Part shown: piece after piece, positions 1 through 9,141 of the stretch | Position numbering within the stretch: position 1 is the stretch's first letter | How the letters are laid out: every line of letters begins with the position of its first letter | Source of the DNA: JAUVXJ01 sp964433755 | GTDB lineage: Bacteria; Chloroflexota; Anaerolineae; UBA7937; B3-Chlor | Direction: 5' to 3' | Assembly: GCA_964433755.1 (NCBI GenBank) | Contig: CAYSSR010000001.1 | Location: 1,545,518 to 1,609,517 of the forward strand | DNA: 64,000 bases | Notes under the pieces: generated by a model | Databases searched by the model: none | The model's input: the letters and a program-made list of their open reading frames with translations, nothing else | What the model was told of the DNA's origin: nothing | Translations under genes and position numbers: made by a program

Positions 1-619
1 TGGCTCGGCCTTCCAGGCTGCCGACACCGTAAGCGTCCTGGCGCTTGTTCCAGGCGCGAGACAGGAAGCTATTGAGCAGATGATTGCAGCCAGCATTCAA
101 CTCTATGCCTTCGAACCCGGCCTTCTTGGCCCTCTCCACCTGGTCTCCGAATGCTTCCACGATCCCTTCGATCTCAGCAGCGGCTAGCTCTTTGGGAACT
201 GCAAGATGTGGAAGGGGCAACTCGCTCTTGCTCAGTGATGAGGCGGCCAACGGCTGGACACCCGAAGCCGCCAGAAATGGCGGAAGCATCGGCCCCAGGT
301 GAAACGTCTGCAAGAACGCGGGGCACCCTTGTTTGTGGATGGTCTCGGTCAGTCTGGCCATGCGGGGGAGATACCTGTCATGATCCAGCGCGTATCCCCT
401 CCCGGGAGGAACGCCCAGAGGAGCTGCTCCCACCGTTACGATACCAGCACCGCCCTTGGCCCAAGCCTCGTAGATGTCGATCGCTTCTTGCTGGATGTAG
501 CCATCTTCCCAAGGATAGAAACCCGGCGAAGAGCCTGTCTTCAGCAGGCGGTTCCTGGTGCGCACCGTACCTATGTAGCCGGGTTCCATTAGCTTCCGAA
601 ATCTCTCGCTGCTACTCAT
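1..619 (-). CDS. NADH:flavin oxidoreductase / old yellow enzyme family, C-terminus beyond window
   Basis: An FMN-binding TIM-barrel oxidoreductase of the old yellow enzyme/2,4-dienoyl-CoA reductase family; such enzymes reduce activated C=C bonds. The frame runs open from the ATG at 617-619 to the window edge (about 206 residues), so the end of the barrel and any Fe-S/FAD tail are not visible. The start is supported by AAGGGGAG about 8 bases upstream. The N-terminus has the usual opening (GYIGTVRTRNRLLKTGSS), and the active-site region reads ELNAGCNHLLNSFLSR. Family members usually have a HGAHGYLLNQFLSP-like motif here, so both usual histidines seem replaced, which may change substrate choice. 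It is the last visible gene of the minus-strand catabolic run. The family assignment is secure; the substrate is unknown. Confidence 0.88.
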   Translation of the reverse strand, partial: MSSSERFRKLMEPGYIGTVRTRNRLLKTGSSPGFYPWEDGYIQQEAIDIYEAWAKGGAGIVTVGAAPLGVPPGRGYALDHDRYLPRMARLTETIHKQGCPAFLQTFHLGPMLPPFLAASGVQPLAASSLSKSELPLPHLAVPKELAAAEIEGIVEAFGDQVERAKKAGFEGIELNAGCNHLLNSFLSRAWNKRQDAYGVGSLEGRA

Positions 620-894
620 GGCCTATCTCCCCTTTGTAGATCACCCTGTCGTCACACCTCTCCCGTCGTCTCATTGTCGGATGACTGCAGAGAGCCATCT
701 CGAGATCAGTTGGTCCGTGAGACACTTCGTGTTTTCGCGAACCGCGCGCTGCTGTACTCCTCTTCAATCACAAAACGATGGTGATCCAGATTCTCGTACA
801 CAGGCGTGTTCCATCCTACCTTGTCCAGCGGCGCGAACCGAATAACAGACCACAAGCCCCTTCGTCGCCTCTACCGTGAGTGCCTGGGACGTCT

Positions 895-2322
895 TCACGC
901 TCTGCTGGATGGCAACTTGACCGTTGCACCCCCTGCCAGCCACATATCCCCTTCGATCGTCTCTATCCACCATCCAAGCTCTACGAGAGGTTCTCCGTCT
1001 CGAAAGTACTTGTCGTAGACGTAGGATTTTACGAGCGCCAAATCACCCGTCAAGCCATGAGCAAGGGCGTGCTTTCCTTTCGTAGGCGGCATCTTCTCGA
1101 GGAAACGCTCTGCATCGGGGTTTGTGGGAACATCCTTGCCCAGAGCCCGGTGAGCCTCCGCAGGCATGATGCCCCAGCGGATGTTGCGAATCCAGCCGTG
1201 GTCACCCATCCAGTTGTTGATGTGCCGGACGGCGATGTCGCGGCCGAGGAAGTTGATCAAGACGGCTCTGGAGTCGGTCTGCCTATGGATGTCTGCCGTG
1301 TCTACGGCGGCACTGTCATCCTCATGCGTTGGTGGCATTGGTCCCTTGTCGGCGCCATCGGGCGCAACGGGAACGTAGTCCTCTCTGTTCGGGAGACGAT
1401 AGATTCCATCCTCTTCGCCTCTGATCATGGTCTTGACGATCTTGGGATCCATGATCTCCTTTTTCAACGTCCGGCTCCCGCCGGTGCCCATGCCGTAGGG
1501 TGCGGTGGGGGCAAGTGACTCCAAGATGGGACCGTCCACAGTCCAGGTGGGTTCTTCGCCTATTCGCACGTCCTCCCAGTAGAGGACATCGCTACCACGA
1601 CGCTTCTCCTTTGACCAGAGGTCCTTGATGTAGGCCCAATCCTCGTCGGTGTAGTAATGGGCAGGACGGGACATCCAGTCAGGGGCTTCCCACATCTCGT
1701 TGAAGCCCATCTTCGCCGGCCTCTTTCCCTCCCTGAAGATCCTCACGCTCTCAGTCACTCGAAAGACAACGTCGTTAACCTTCTCGCCCGTCTGATTGTA
1801 GATGCTGCCTGCCGATCGAAGAACAATACTCCGGTATGTCGAGCCCTCGGCAGGAGTGTAGTCAGTGACGTGACGTGAATCCACAACGAGATAGAGAGTG
1901 TCGCCAGGGTAGACGGGTTTGTGGGACGTGACGCTGTGATTGAGCTGAGAGACCAACAGCGTATCTCTGGCGTCAGGTGGATATGGAACCATGAAGGTGT
2001 CGTCGTGAGCGCCGAAGCAGGGCATGGCGATGATATCCCTGTAGCCCAGCTTCCTGGCATACTCGGCGTCATGGAGGACACGATTCTCGGGATCGTACTT
2101 CTCGTTGTTGTAGCGCACCATGGCCTCTGTTACCGCAAACGAAGGTCCGACACCAGGGGTATCCACGGGCAACGTACCTGACACCAGAGCCTGTACGTCG
2201 ATGGGACCGCGCTCTTCGAGGGCCTTGTTGTCAGCCAAGTACTTGTCGACAAGGGGTCTTTCCTTCTCGGTGTAGGCACCAGGATACAGGACCACGAAAT
2301 CATCTGGATCGTAGCTGCCCAT
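895..2322 (-). CDS. MaoC-like double hot-dog acyl dehydratase/hydratase
   Basis: A 475-residue protein with two hot-dog-like halves, resembling FAS1-like/MaoC dehydratases that hydrate enoyl-CoA thioesters or dehydrate hydroxyacyl-CoAs. The N-terminal half (about 25-190) has YNNEKYDPENRVLHDAEYA and KPVYPGDTLYLVVD, as in the N-terminal domain of MaoC-type hydratases. The C-terminal half (about 240-470) begins at YWEDVRIGEEPTWTVDGPI and includes INNWMGDHGWIRNIRW. The length suits a two-domain fused hydratase. It starts 10 bases after the nitroreductase stop, with AAGG next to the ATG. Placed among CoA-pathway genes it probably supplies a hydration or dehydration step. The substrate cannot be read from the sequence. 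Confidence 0.75.
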   Translation of the reverse strand: MGSYDPDDFVVLYPGAYTEKERPLVDKYLADNKALEERGPIDVQALVSGTLPVDTPGVGPSFAVTEAMVRYNNEKYDPENRVLHDAEYARKLGYRDIIAMPCFGAHDDTFMVPYPPDARDTLLVSQLNHSVTSHKPVYPGDTLYLVVDSRHVTDYTPAEGSTYRSIVLRSAGSIYNQTGEKVNDVVFRVTESVRIFREGKRPAKMGFNEMWEAPDWMSRPAHYYTDEDWAYIKDLWSKEKRRGSDVLYWEDVRIGEEPTWTVDGPILESLAPTAPYGMGTGGSRTLKKEIMDPKIVKTMIRGEEDGIYRLPNREDYVPVAPDGADKGPMPPTHEDDSAAVDTADIHRQTDSRAVLINFLGRDIAVRHINNWMGDHGWIRNIRWGIMPAEAHRALGKDVPTNPDAERFLEKMPPTKGKHALAHGLTGDLALVKSYVYDKYFRDGEPLVELGWWIETIEGDMWLAGGATVKLPSSRA

Positions 2323-2332
2323 CCTTCACACC

Positions 2333-2968
2333 CTACTTTCGATACCCTACCGGATGATTCAAGAGCACATGCTGAGTGTCACGCAGTCCAAGCAGATCTT
2401 TCACCTTTTCTGCTTCCACAGACGCGCGCGGCCTGGTCCCTACTCCCGTCGCAGCGCAGAATAGTGATATGTTCTGGGAAACGATACCGGCATCGATCGC
2501 TCCCCATTCGGGTTTCAATTCCGGCGGTCCAAACTTGAAACGAGAGATGTCAGATACCAGGATGATCTGTATGGGAGGGTTGGACGGTGGGGGCGGCGGA
2601 GGCGGTGGTGGACCATCTGCATCCTTGGGTCTGGGAGGCGGTGTCATCATGATCTGCAACCGAAAGTCACCGGCCAGTACCGGCTTCAAGGCATGATCAT
2701 CGGCATCATAGAGGTAGACACCGTCCTTCATGAATAGATAGACGTCGATGTCATGGGCGTTTTGCGCTGACGACGCCGTACGCTTGCCTTGGTCGGGCCG
2801 GTTGATGCCATTTGCTGCCCATAACAGGTCGGATAGGTCCTCCAAGCTCAAGTCTCGATCAGACCACTCCAGAGCGGAGGCTTTCACCGACAGGGTCTCC
2901 ATGAACGGAAGCCCCCGTTTCTTGTTGGGGTTGGGCAATTGGATGCTCACCAGTCCTGCGCTCTGCAT
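2333..2968 (-). CDS. Nitroreductase-family (SagB/ThcOx-like) flavoprotein with poly-proline loop
   Basis: A 211-residue nitroreductase-fold FMN protein. I chose the ATG at 2966-2968 because GGAGGG precedes it; the open frame continues upstream to 3106, but that stretch does not look coding. The diagnostic segment is LSLEDLSDLLWAANGINRP at about residues 40-58, followed by KRTASSAQNAHDIDVYLF. The usual arginine-rich FMN-phosphate motif (RRSxRxF) is KASALEW here, so FMN binding could differ. A run of nine prolines at residues 120-128 lies in a loop where relatives have a short turn. Members of this subgroup are often exported, but no signal peptide is visible. It lies between the alcohol dehydrogenase and the MaoC gene in one operon. 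The reaction is unknown. Confidence 0.75.
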   Translation of the reverse strand: MQSAGLVSIQLPNPNKKRGLPFMETLSVKASALEWSDRDLSLEDLSDLLWAANGINRPDQGKRTASSAQNAHDIDVYLFMKDGVYLYDADDHALKPVLAGDFRLQIMMTPPPRPKDADGPPPPPPPPPSNPPIQIILVSDISRFKFGPPELKPEWGAIDAGIVSQNISLFCAATGVGTRPRASVEAEKVKDLLGLRDTQHVLLNHPVGYRK

Positions 2969-3210
2969 TCTACCCTCCGAATCTGCGAGTCCCTTGGCTC
3001 CGCTCCTACCAACCTGCCTTCTACCAGCTCGTTGCTCGTGCTGCTGCCGACCCTCTTCTCTCTGCATTCGTGGCAGCCCAGGCTCGCCAGGAGCCTGGCC
3101 AACCAAGTGCCCTGCGGCTACTGCAGATCAGACGTGCAGAGCCCATGGGGCAACACGCGTGCACCGTGGATACTCAAGGTCATCCCTCTTGAACTGGTCG
3201 CCCGATGGCC

Positions 3211-4242
3211 CTATGGAGCGACGGCGACCTTGATCAGGTTCTTGTCCACTACGAGCCTCTCGAAACCCTTCTCCACCAGGTCGTCCAGAGGGATGATGTC
3301 AGATAGCAGCCCCTCGGTCTTGAACCTCCCGGTCGCTAGATAATCCAGACATTTGCGGGTATCTTCGTAGTCGTAGGCCAGGCTGGATTTGATGTCCAAT
3401 TCATGCCTCACCAGGGCAGCCGTGACGACAGTGGTCGGCTCCTCGCTCACACCAAGGTTCAGAACCTGACCTCCGGCCTTGACGAGCTCGAGACAAGCCT
3501 GAAAAGACTCAGGGGTACCGGCGCACTCGAAGGCGATATCCGCCCCGATCCCATCGTACAGGGCCATCACCTTGTCGCGAAGCTCTTCTCCTTCATCGAA
3601 GGGGTTGAAAGCGACGTCGGCGCCAAACGCCAGAGCCATTTCCCTCTTCACGGGCGAAGGCTGAAGGACAGTGATGTGCCTGGCGCCACCTATCTTGAGG
3701 AGCTGGACGAGGGAGAGGCCGATGGAGGCGGCCCCAGAGACGACAACGTTATCGCCCATCCTGAACGTAGATCGCATGATCCCGTGGTACGCCGTGGCAA
3801 TGCAGTCCATCAACACCGCATCCTCGAAGGAGACGTGGTCGGGTATTCTGGCGAGCATGTACTTCGGATCCTTCACCAGCATGTACTCGGCCATACCGCC
3901 GTCACGACGCAGGCCGTTGGTCTGCTCGAAACCTTCCACGCAGATGGAAGGCTGGCCATGGAGACAGTAGTAGCACTCACCACAGGGACCGGGTGGGCCA
4001 GCGATCACACGGTCGCCCACCTTCCACCCCTCTACCTCTTCGCCCACCTCTGCCACGGTGCCAACGTTCTCGTGCCCCAGCACAATGCCCGGAGGAAGGA
4101 TACCTTCGTAGTAGATGTGCACATCCGTACCGCAGATGCCGCAGTACTTGATCTTGATCACCACCTCGCCAGGGCCAGCCTTGAGCATCGGCCTGTCCTG
4201 AAACTCTATCTGCCTCACCCCCGTGTAGACTGCCGCTTTCAT
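3211..4242 (-). CDS. Zinc-dependent alcohol dehydrogenase (MDR superfamily)
   Basis: A 343-residue medium-chain dehydrogenase that would oxidise a secondary alcohol, or reduce a ketone, using NAD(P). The catalytic zinc site is seen as CGICGTD (Cys37), followed by GHENVG (His57, Glu58). The structural zinc cysteines are at 87, 90, 93 and 101 (PCGECYYCLHGQPSIC). The Rossmann segment GAASIG (about 170-175) replaces the usual GxGxxG, so the first glycine motif is atypical. The length is normal for threonine/sorbitol dehydrogenase-like members. It is transcribed with the HpaB-like gene upstream, 493 bases away, and the nitroreductase downstream, so it is probably a dehydrogenation step of the same catabolic route. 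Confidence 0.9.
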   Translation of the reverse strand: MKAAVYTGVRQIEFQDRPMLKAGPGEVVIKIKYCGICGTDVHIYYEGILPPGIVLGHENVGTVAEVGEEVEGWKVGDRVIAGPPGPCGECYYCLHGQPSICVEGFEQTNGLRRDGGMAEYMLVKDPKYMLARIPDHVSFEDAVLMDCIATAYHGIMRSTFRMGDNVVVSGAASIGLSLVQLLKIGGARHITVLQPSPVKREMALAFGADVAFNPFDEGEELRDKVMALYDGIGADIAFECAGTPESFQACLELVKAGGQVLNLGVSEEPTTVVTAALVRHELDIKSSLAYDYEDTRKCLDYLATGRFKTEGLLSDIIPLDDLVEKGFERLVVDKNLIKVAVAP

Positions 4243-4735
4243 AGAGCCTCCCGCTCAGCTTCCGGGTCCCGGCTGCTCGCCACAACAGGTGGACCTTGCC
4301 AGAGACCTCTGCGTGGCTCCGGCGTACACACCGACTGCGCTCCCCCACTCCACAGTGAGGAGTTCGGGACGCACGGCCACCGGCGTGATGGACTTGAGGT
4401 GGTCCGCTCTGCCACGGGGGGAATCGCCGAGGATCGCGAGGGACCGCTCGCAGGAGGCAGTCCGAGGAAGCTCACAGCCGATGGTGCATCCGGCGCGCAC
4501 GGGATTGCCACGTTCCGCTCGTGAATGATGCCGAATTGCCGTTCAGTGACTTGCCGCTTGGTTGAGAACACCATCACTCACGTTGGGAACACTGCACAAT
4601 CTCACGAGCACCCAGACGACGAGCATAAGCATACGGCGCCGGACAGACAACCTGTCCAACCGTGGCGTCAAGACGTCGAAAGCCGGCGCAAATCGGCGCA
4701 ACAACGCAGACCCTGCTCCAGCCTCCCTTATGTCC
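4243..4735. other. 493-base gap without a supported gene
   Basis: Between the HpaB-like gene and the alcohol dehydrogenase. Open frames on both strands here have no recognisable protein features and no ribosome binding site. I saw no strong hairpin with a T run, so read-through of the minus-strand transcript is possible. Confidence 0.5.
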
Positions 4736-6226
4736 CTACAGACTTGGGGGGAAATCAGGGAGCTGATCGAATATCGGATGCTTCGTCCCGTCTTTGATCC
4801 GCGCCGCCCTCTTTGCCGCCGCCTTGTATCGCTCGAAATCAGCCAAGATGTAGACAGACAGCTTCTGTGCCGCGAGAGAGCCCTCAGCGTGGATGGTGAG
4901 GACATCTTCGTAGGATGACGTCAGGTCCCGTATCAACTTGACCAGACGAAGCCTATGCTCAGTGGGGATGCCCGCCTTGCCACCCAGGTACTTGTCCAGC
5001 AAATCGTGCGTCTCCGGATTCAAGAAGTCCTTCGCCGAGGGACAGGTCGCGACGATGCCCCCTGCGATATCCTGGATGTGCTTGGTGGCCTGGTGCCAGT
5101 TGTCGGCGAAGTAGAACTTGCAGATGTTGGCATACATAGGATTCGGATACACCAAGTCCGAATCAGGCTCCGAAACACAGTACTCGCACGCCGCCCTGCC
5201 CATCACCTCCGTCGCTTCCGTGAACATAACGAGCCAGGTCAGCTTGTCCACTACGTGGGATGCCCTTTCGATCCCATTGTATTCGGCCATCAGTGCGGCA
5301 GCACCGGTGAAGAGTTCGAGCTCCACCGCCTTGTACGTCTCGGCGCTGAGGCGGTGGAAATTCGCGAACATGTAGGCGACATCCCCGGCCAGCTCCCACT
5401 CCCCCTTCAAGAATACTCTCTCTTCGGGGATGAAGACGTCGTCGAAGACAATCGTAGCATCGTTCAGGTATACCGCGGAGGTAATAGGGTGGTCGAAGAA
5501 GTTGCCAGGCTCACTGACCTCCGGCTCGGCAGAGATGAGCGTCACGCCCGGCGCATTAACCGGAACCGCAAAGGCCACTGCATACTCTTTGTCGTCTTCA
5601 CGCATGGCCCGGCAGGGAGTGACCAGAATCTCGTTACAGAGGGGAGCTTGGCTGATATGGCTCTTGGCACCCCTGACCACGATGCCATCCTTTCGTCTGT
5701 CGACGATACGGACGTAGTAGTCTTGATGGGGCTGTTGCTGAGATGGTCTGAGGCTTCTGTCTCCTTTGACATCCGTCATACCCATGGCGAAGGCGAGGTC
5801 ATTGTTCTGCAAGTGGCGGCGATACGCCTCTACGCGCTCCGCATAGTTGGTGCCATGCTTGCTGTCAACCCTCTGACTGACCACGGTCAGAGCGTTCAAT
5901 CCATCCTTGGCCACGAACTTCGCTCCCGGCGGTTTCCCGAAGGAGACCCGTGCCCAGAGCTTCACGATCTCTCTCAATCTGAGAAGATCCTCCCTGCTCC
6001 TCTGTGGCATCAGGGCGAAGCTCACCAACTCCCCGTCTTCGTTCTTCTCCGTGACTAGACCTTGGTAGCGAGGGTCTTGCTGCAAGACGTAGTCAGTGGC
6101 CACCCAGTCCCGACATATCTTGAGGATGGGGTGCTCAGTAACATCCTCAACCCTTTCACCATTGCAGTAGACCACTCGACCATCTTTGAGACTTTGTATG
6201 TATTGCTCCGGCGTAATGATCGCCAT
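4736..6226 (-). CDS. HpaB / 4-hydroxybutyryl-CoA dehydratase superfamily flavoprotein lacking Fe-S cysteines
   Basis: A 496-residue member of the superfamily that includes FADH2-dependent 4-hydroxyphenylacetate 3-hydroxylase (HpaB) and 4-hydroxybutyryl-CoA dehydratase (AbfD). The middle of the protein (HQDYYVRIVDRRKDGIVVRG and the following segment) is close to AbfD. AbfD, as I recall it, binds a [4Fe-4S] cluster through three cysteines and one histidine. Here the region matching Cys99/Cys103 reads PGAKFVAKDGLNAL, and the His/Cys pair reads FHRLSAETY, so the histidine remains and all three cysteines are gone. A dehydratase using that cluster is therefore unlikely, and a flavin monooxygenase or another flavin reaction is more plausible. 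Two AGGAG motifs precede the ATG. It follows livM in the catabolic run. Confidence 0.8.
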   Translation of the reverse strand: MAIITPEQYIQSLKDGRVVYCNGERVEDVTEHPILKICRDWVATDYVLQQDPRYQGLVTEKNEDGELVSFALMPQRSREDLLRLREIVKLWARVSFGKPPGAKFVAKDGLNALTVVSQRVDSKHGTNYAERVEAYRRHLQNNDLAFAMGMTDVKGDRSLRPSQQQPHQDYYVRIVDRRKDGIVVRGAKSHISQAPLCNEILVTPCRAMREDDKEYAVAFAVPVNAPGVTLISAEPEVSEPGNFFDHPITSAVYLNDATIVFDDVFIPEERVFLKGEWELAGDVAYMFANFHRLSAETYKAVELELFTGAAALMAEYNGIERASHVVDKLTWLVMFTEATEVMGRAACEYCVSEPDSDLVYPNPMYANICKFYFADNWHQATKHIQDIAGGIVATCPSAKDFLNPETHDLLDKYLGGKAGIPTEHRLRLVKLIRDLTSSYEDVLTIHAEGSLAAQKLSVYILADFERYKAAAKRAARIKDGTKHPIFDQLPDFPPSL

Positions 6227-6532
6227 GTTCAGATCTCCTAAGATCTCCTTTCTGTGCCAATGCTAGCGCGACACCAACCTGGAAGCTCGCTGATATGGGC
6301 TTCTCTCAGCCAGACGACTCGGAACAGGCCAGAGAATCTCGTGTAGGTTGCCAGCGATCATCACGACAACCGTGCGCCAGCCGCGAGACTCCTGCCTGCG
6401 CCTGGTCAAGCCTCCGAGCCCTTCAGAACAAACTCGAGCCCCCCCAGACGCTCACTCACGTATGGGCATCCCGGTGGCTTGGACTATCTTCGGACGCATG
6501 TCCCCATGCTAGCGGGTAACTGGACCACGGAA
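6227..6532. other. 306-base gap without a supported gene
   Basis: Spacer between livM and the HpaB-like gene. Apart from the HpaB ribosome binding site at its left end (AGGAG near 6236-6240), I see no gene, strong hairpin or convincing promoter. Confidence 0.45.
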
Positions 6533-7525
6533 TCATGCGTCTTCAGCCTCTCCGAATGGAGATCGTCTTGCCTTCAAGGCCCGTGAACCCAAGGCGTTGC
6601 GCACGACATCTCCGATGCTCACCAGTCCATCGGGTAGGAACAGAATGACCAAGACGAATACGATGCCGGTTAGGACCAGGTAGGCCGTCGGAAAGGTGCG
6701 TCCCAACATCTCTCGGAGAATCACGAAGACGATACTGCCCAGAACAGGCCCCGTGAGGGTGCCCCAGCCACCTATGGTGACGGCCACTATGGCTCCGATG
6801 GTCCAATCCATGGTGAACTGCGCCGGAACGTCGATGTTGCCCCGCTGATAGGCGAAGACGCCGCCCGCCACGCCGGCCAGAAAAGAGCTGATGATGAAGA
6901 CGATCATCTTATATCTGGCTGGGTTGATGCCTGAGGCGTTGGCTGCGTCCTCATCATCTCGAACAGCCTGCAGTGCCAGACCCAAACGAGAATGCACCAC
7001 GACGTAGGCCACGATGATCGTTGCTATAGCCACAGCCAAGGCGATGTAGTAGCTCTTGGTGAGGGTGAAAGTCATCCAGTAGGAGGTCGGCAGAAAGATC
7101 TGTAGGGTGAACGTGGTGGTCATGACCAACCTCAACACTTCCGCCACCGCCATGGTTCCAATGCCAAAATAGGCACCCCTCAAGCGCAGGGTAGGAGGTC
7201 CAATGACACAAGCCACAACTGTAGCAGCCATGCCACCAGCCACCAAGGCCACGAAGAAGGGCGCTCCCCTAACATAGACCAGGCTACAACACAAAGCCCC
7301 AGTACCAAAGTAGGCGGCCAGCCCCAGGTTGACCTGGCCAGCGTAGCCTCCCATGAGGTTCCAGCTCTCGCTCAGGGCCACGTAGATCAGTAGCGATACC
7401 ACGAGTGTGAGGATGTAGTTGCCAAGGTCCACCACCAGGGGCATAACCATCAGAACCAAAGCAACCGCAATGGCTGCCGTGCCAGTGAGGCCCATACTAG
7501 AAACAGCTCGCTTCAGCCTGTTCAT
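6533..7525 (-). CDS. livM: Branched-chain amino acid-type ABC transporter permease LivM
   Basis: A 330-residue inner-membrane permease with about nine to ten hydrophobic helices. The family signatures LMGGYAGQVNLGLAAYFGTG (about 58-77) and the EAA-like loop AVRDDEDAANASGIN (about 188-202) are present, followed by the typical GPVLGS segment. With LivH it forms the translocation channel of a HAAT-family importer. The ATG overlaps the livH stop in an ATGA arrangement, so the two are translationally coupled. In this context the transporter more likely imports the carboxylated substrate of the surrounding catabolic genes than an amino acid, but that is inference. Confidence 0.93.
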   Translation of the reverse strand: MNRLKRAVSSMGLTGTAAIAVALVLMVMPLVVDLGNYILTLVVSLLIYVALSESWNLMGGYAGQVNLGLAAYFGTGALCCSLVYVRGAPFFVALVAGGMAATVVACVIGPPTLRLRGAYFGIGTMAVAEVLRLVMTTTFTLQIFLPTSYWMTFTLTKSYYIALAVAIATIIVAYVVVHSRLGLALQAVRDDEDAANASGINPARYKMIVFIISSFLAGVAGGVFAYQRGNIDVPAQFTMDWTIGAIVAVTIGGWGTLTGPVLGSIVFVILREMLGRTFPTAYLVLTGIVFVLVILFLPDGLVSIGDVVRNALGSRALKARRSPFGEAEDA

Positions 7526-8391
7526 TTTTGAAACAACCCCTGTGGTCTCAGCACCAGTATCAATATGAAGACGGCAAGACTGGCAATCCCTCTGTAGTGA
7601 GCACCTATCGTCAGGGCACTCAGTTGCTCTAGTATGGCCATGATGAGTCCTGCAACGAACACTTCCTTGATATTCCCCATGCCGGCAAGGACCAAGACCA
7701 CCATGGCGAACAGCACCCAGCGCAAGCCTACATCAGGACTGAGAGGATACATGATGGCAAAGGCGCTCCCGGCCAAACCCGCCAGAGCCACACTCATGCC
7801 GCAGCAAATGAGATAGGTGCGGTCGATATCAACTCCCAGCAGACTGGCCGCCTCCCAATCCTGTGCCGTCGCCCTGATCGACTTGCCGAGGTAGGTCCTG
7901 CCGAGAAACAGATGCAGGGCAACGATAGCCAGGATAGTCAGGCCGACCACGATCAATCCGGTTACGGGAAGCCTAACGCCAAGGAGTTCCAGCATCACCC
8001 CCGAGTAAGGAGCGTTTATGGTCCTGATGTCGGTCCGCCACAGCGCGATAGCCGTGTTGTCCAGAATCAGGATCAGACCGAAGGTCATGATCAGGGAACT
8101 GTTTATCCGCCGATCCTCAGATGCTCTGCTCAGGCTCGAGAACAGCACCTTGTATAGGACGCAGCCCAGCAGGAACATCAAGGCCATTACGACGGGGATG
8201 GATACGATGGGGTCCACATGCCAGAGAGTGAAAAGCCAGTAGCTGGCATATCCTCCAATCATCATGAAAGAGCCATGAGCAATGTTGAGGTATTTCATGA
8301 CCCCAAAAAGCAAGGCGAGCCCGATGGTCAACAGACCGTAGAACATGCCGAGGATGATGCCATAGGCCAATACCTGGGGTAACTGAGTCAT
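7522..8391 (-). CDS. livH: Branched-chain amino acid-type ABC transporter permease LivH
   Basis: A 289-residue integral membrane protein with about eight helices. It has the LivH signatures GLALLFGVMKYLNIAHGSFM near residues 25-45 and the cytoplasmic loop SIRATAQDWEAASLLGVD, which contacts the ATPases. It pairs with LivM, with which it overlaps by four bases at the 3' end. AAGGAAG precedes the ATG. It lies 30 bases downstream of livF, in the order G-F-H-M. The length is normal for the family. Confidence 0.93.
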   Translation of the reverse strand: MTQLPQVLAYGIILGMFYGLLTIGLALLFGVMKYLNIAHGSFMMIGGYASYWLFTLWHVDPIVSIPVVMALMFLLGCVLYKVLFSSLSRASEDRRINSSLIMTFGLILILDNTAIALWRTDIRTINAPYSGVMLELLGVRLPVTGLIVVGLTILAIVALHLFLGRTYLGKSIRATAQDWEAASLLGVDIDRTYLICCGMSVALAGLAGSAFAIMYPLSPDVGLRWVLFAMVVLVLAGMGNIKEVFVAGLIMAILEQLSALTIGAHYRGIASLAVFILILVLRPQGLFQK

Positions 8392-8421
8392 AGCTGGGTC
8401 TTCCTTCTCAGCACTTGATGC

Positions 8422-9141
8422 TCATAACTCGGACGCGACGCCGAAATAGGCGTCTTTGATGTCTTCTCGACCTAACAAGTCCTGCGCTTGGCCCTCCGCA
8501 ACGATCCTGCCACCCTCGATGACGTACCCTCTGTCTGCCAACTCCAGGGCGGCACGGACATTCTGCTCCACCAATACGATGGCTATGTCCTGGGATTCGT
8601 ACAAATGCCTCAAGGTCTTGAATAGGTTCTGCACGAGCAGCGGTGCCAGGCCCAGGGAAAGCTCGTCAATGAGCAGCAACCTCGGCTTGGACATCAGCGC
8701 CCTGGCGATGAGCAGCATCTGCTGCTCCCCTCCACTCAATGTGCCGGCTTGCTGGTTCTTGCGAGTTTCGAGGACAGGGAAGACCTCACAGATCCAGGAC
8801 ATAGTGGAGTCCCTAACCCGCCTGGCCCGACTAGTGAAGGCGCCCATTTCCAGGTTCTCCAGGACACTCATCTCCCTGAAAACCTTTCTTTCCTCAGGCA
8901 CCATGCAAATCCCAGACTCAACTATCTTGTGCACGGGTTGCTCGACCAAATCAACCCCGTTGAATCCCACCTTGCCGGTGGCGGGTTTGAGCAGGCCGCT
9001 TATGGTCCTCAGCAGCGTGCTCTTTCCAGCACCATTGGAGCCAATGACAGTGACTATCTCCCTGTCTTGTACGATCAAAGAGACCTCATGCAGAGCTTGG
9101 AGGTCTCCGTGGTATACGTCGATGTTCTTGATATCAAGCAT
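8422..9141 (-). CDS. livF: ABC transporter ATP-binding protein LivF
   Basis: A 239-residue ATPase subunit of the HAAT importer. The Walker A motif GSNGAGKST is at about residues 34-42, the signature LSGGEQQM at about 139-146, and the Walker B strand LLLIDELSLGLAP at about 159-171. The glutamate after the Walker B aspartate is present, so ATP hydrolysis should be intact. The signature VPEERKVFREMSVLENLE is typical of LivF. Its start overlaps the livG stop by eight bases, which indicates coupled translation. Confidence 0.93.
   Translation of the reverse strand: MLDIKNIDVYHGDLQALHEVSLIVQDREIVTVIGSNGAGKSTLLRTISGLLKPATGKVGFNGVDLVEQPVHKIVESGICMVPEERKVFREMSVLENLEMGAFTSRARRVRDSTMSWICEVFPVLETRKNQQAGTLSGGEQQMLLIARALMSKPRLLLIDELSLGLAPLLVQNLFKTLRHLYESQDIAIVLVEQNVRAALELADRGYVIEGGRIVAEGQAQDLLGREDIKDAYFGVASEL

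Noticed and set aside
4243..4577. Short open frames between the HpaB-like and alcohol dehydrogenase genes
   Set aside because: Composition is that of overlapping GC-rich shadows and no ribosome binding site is present.
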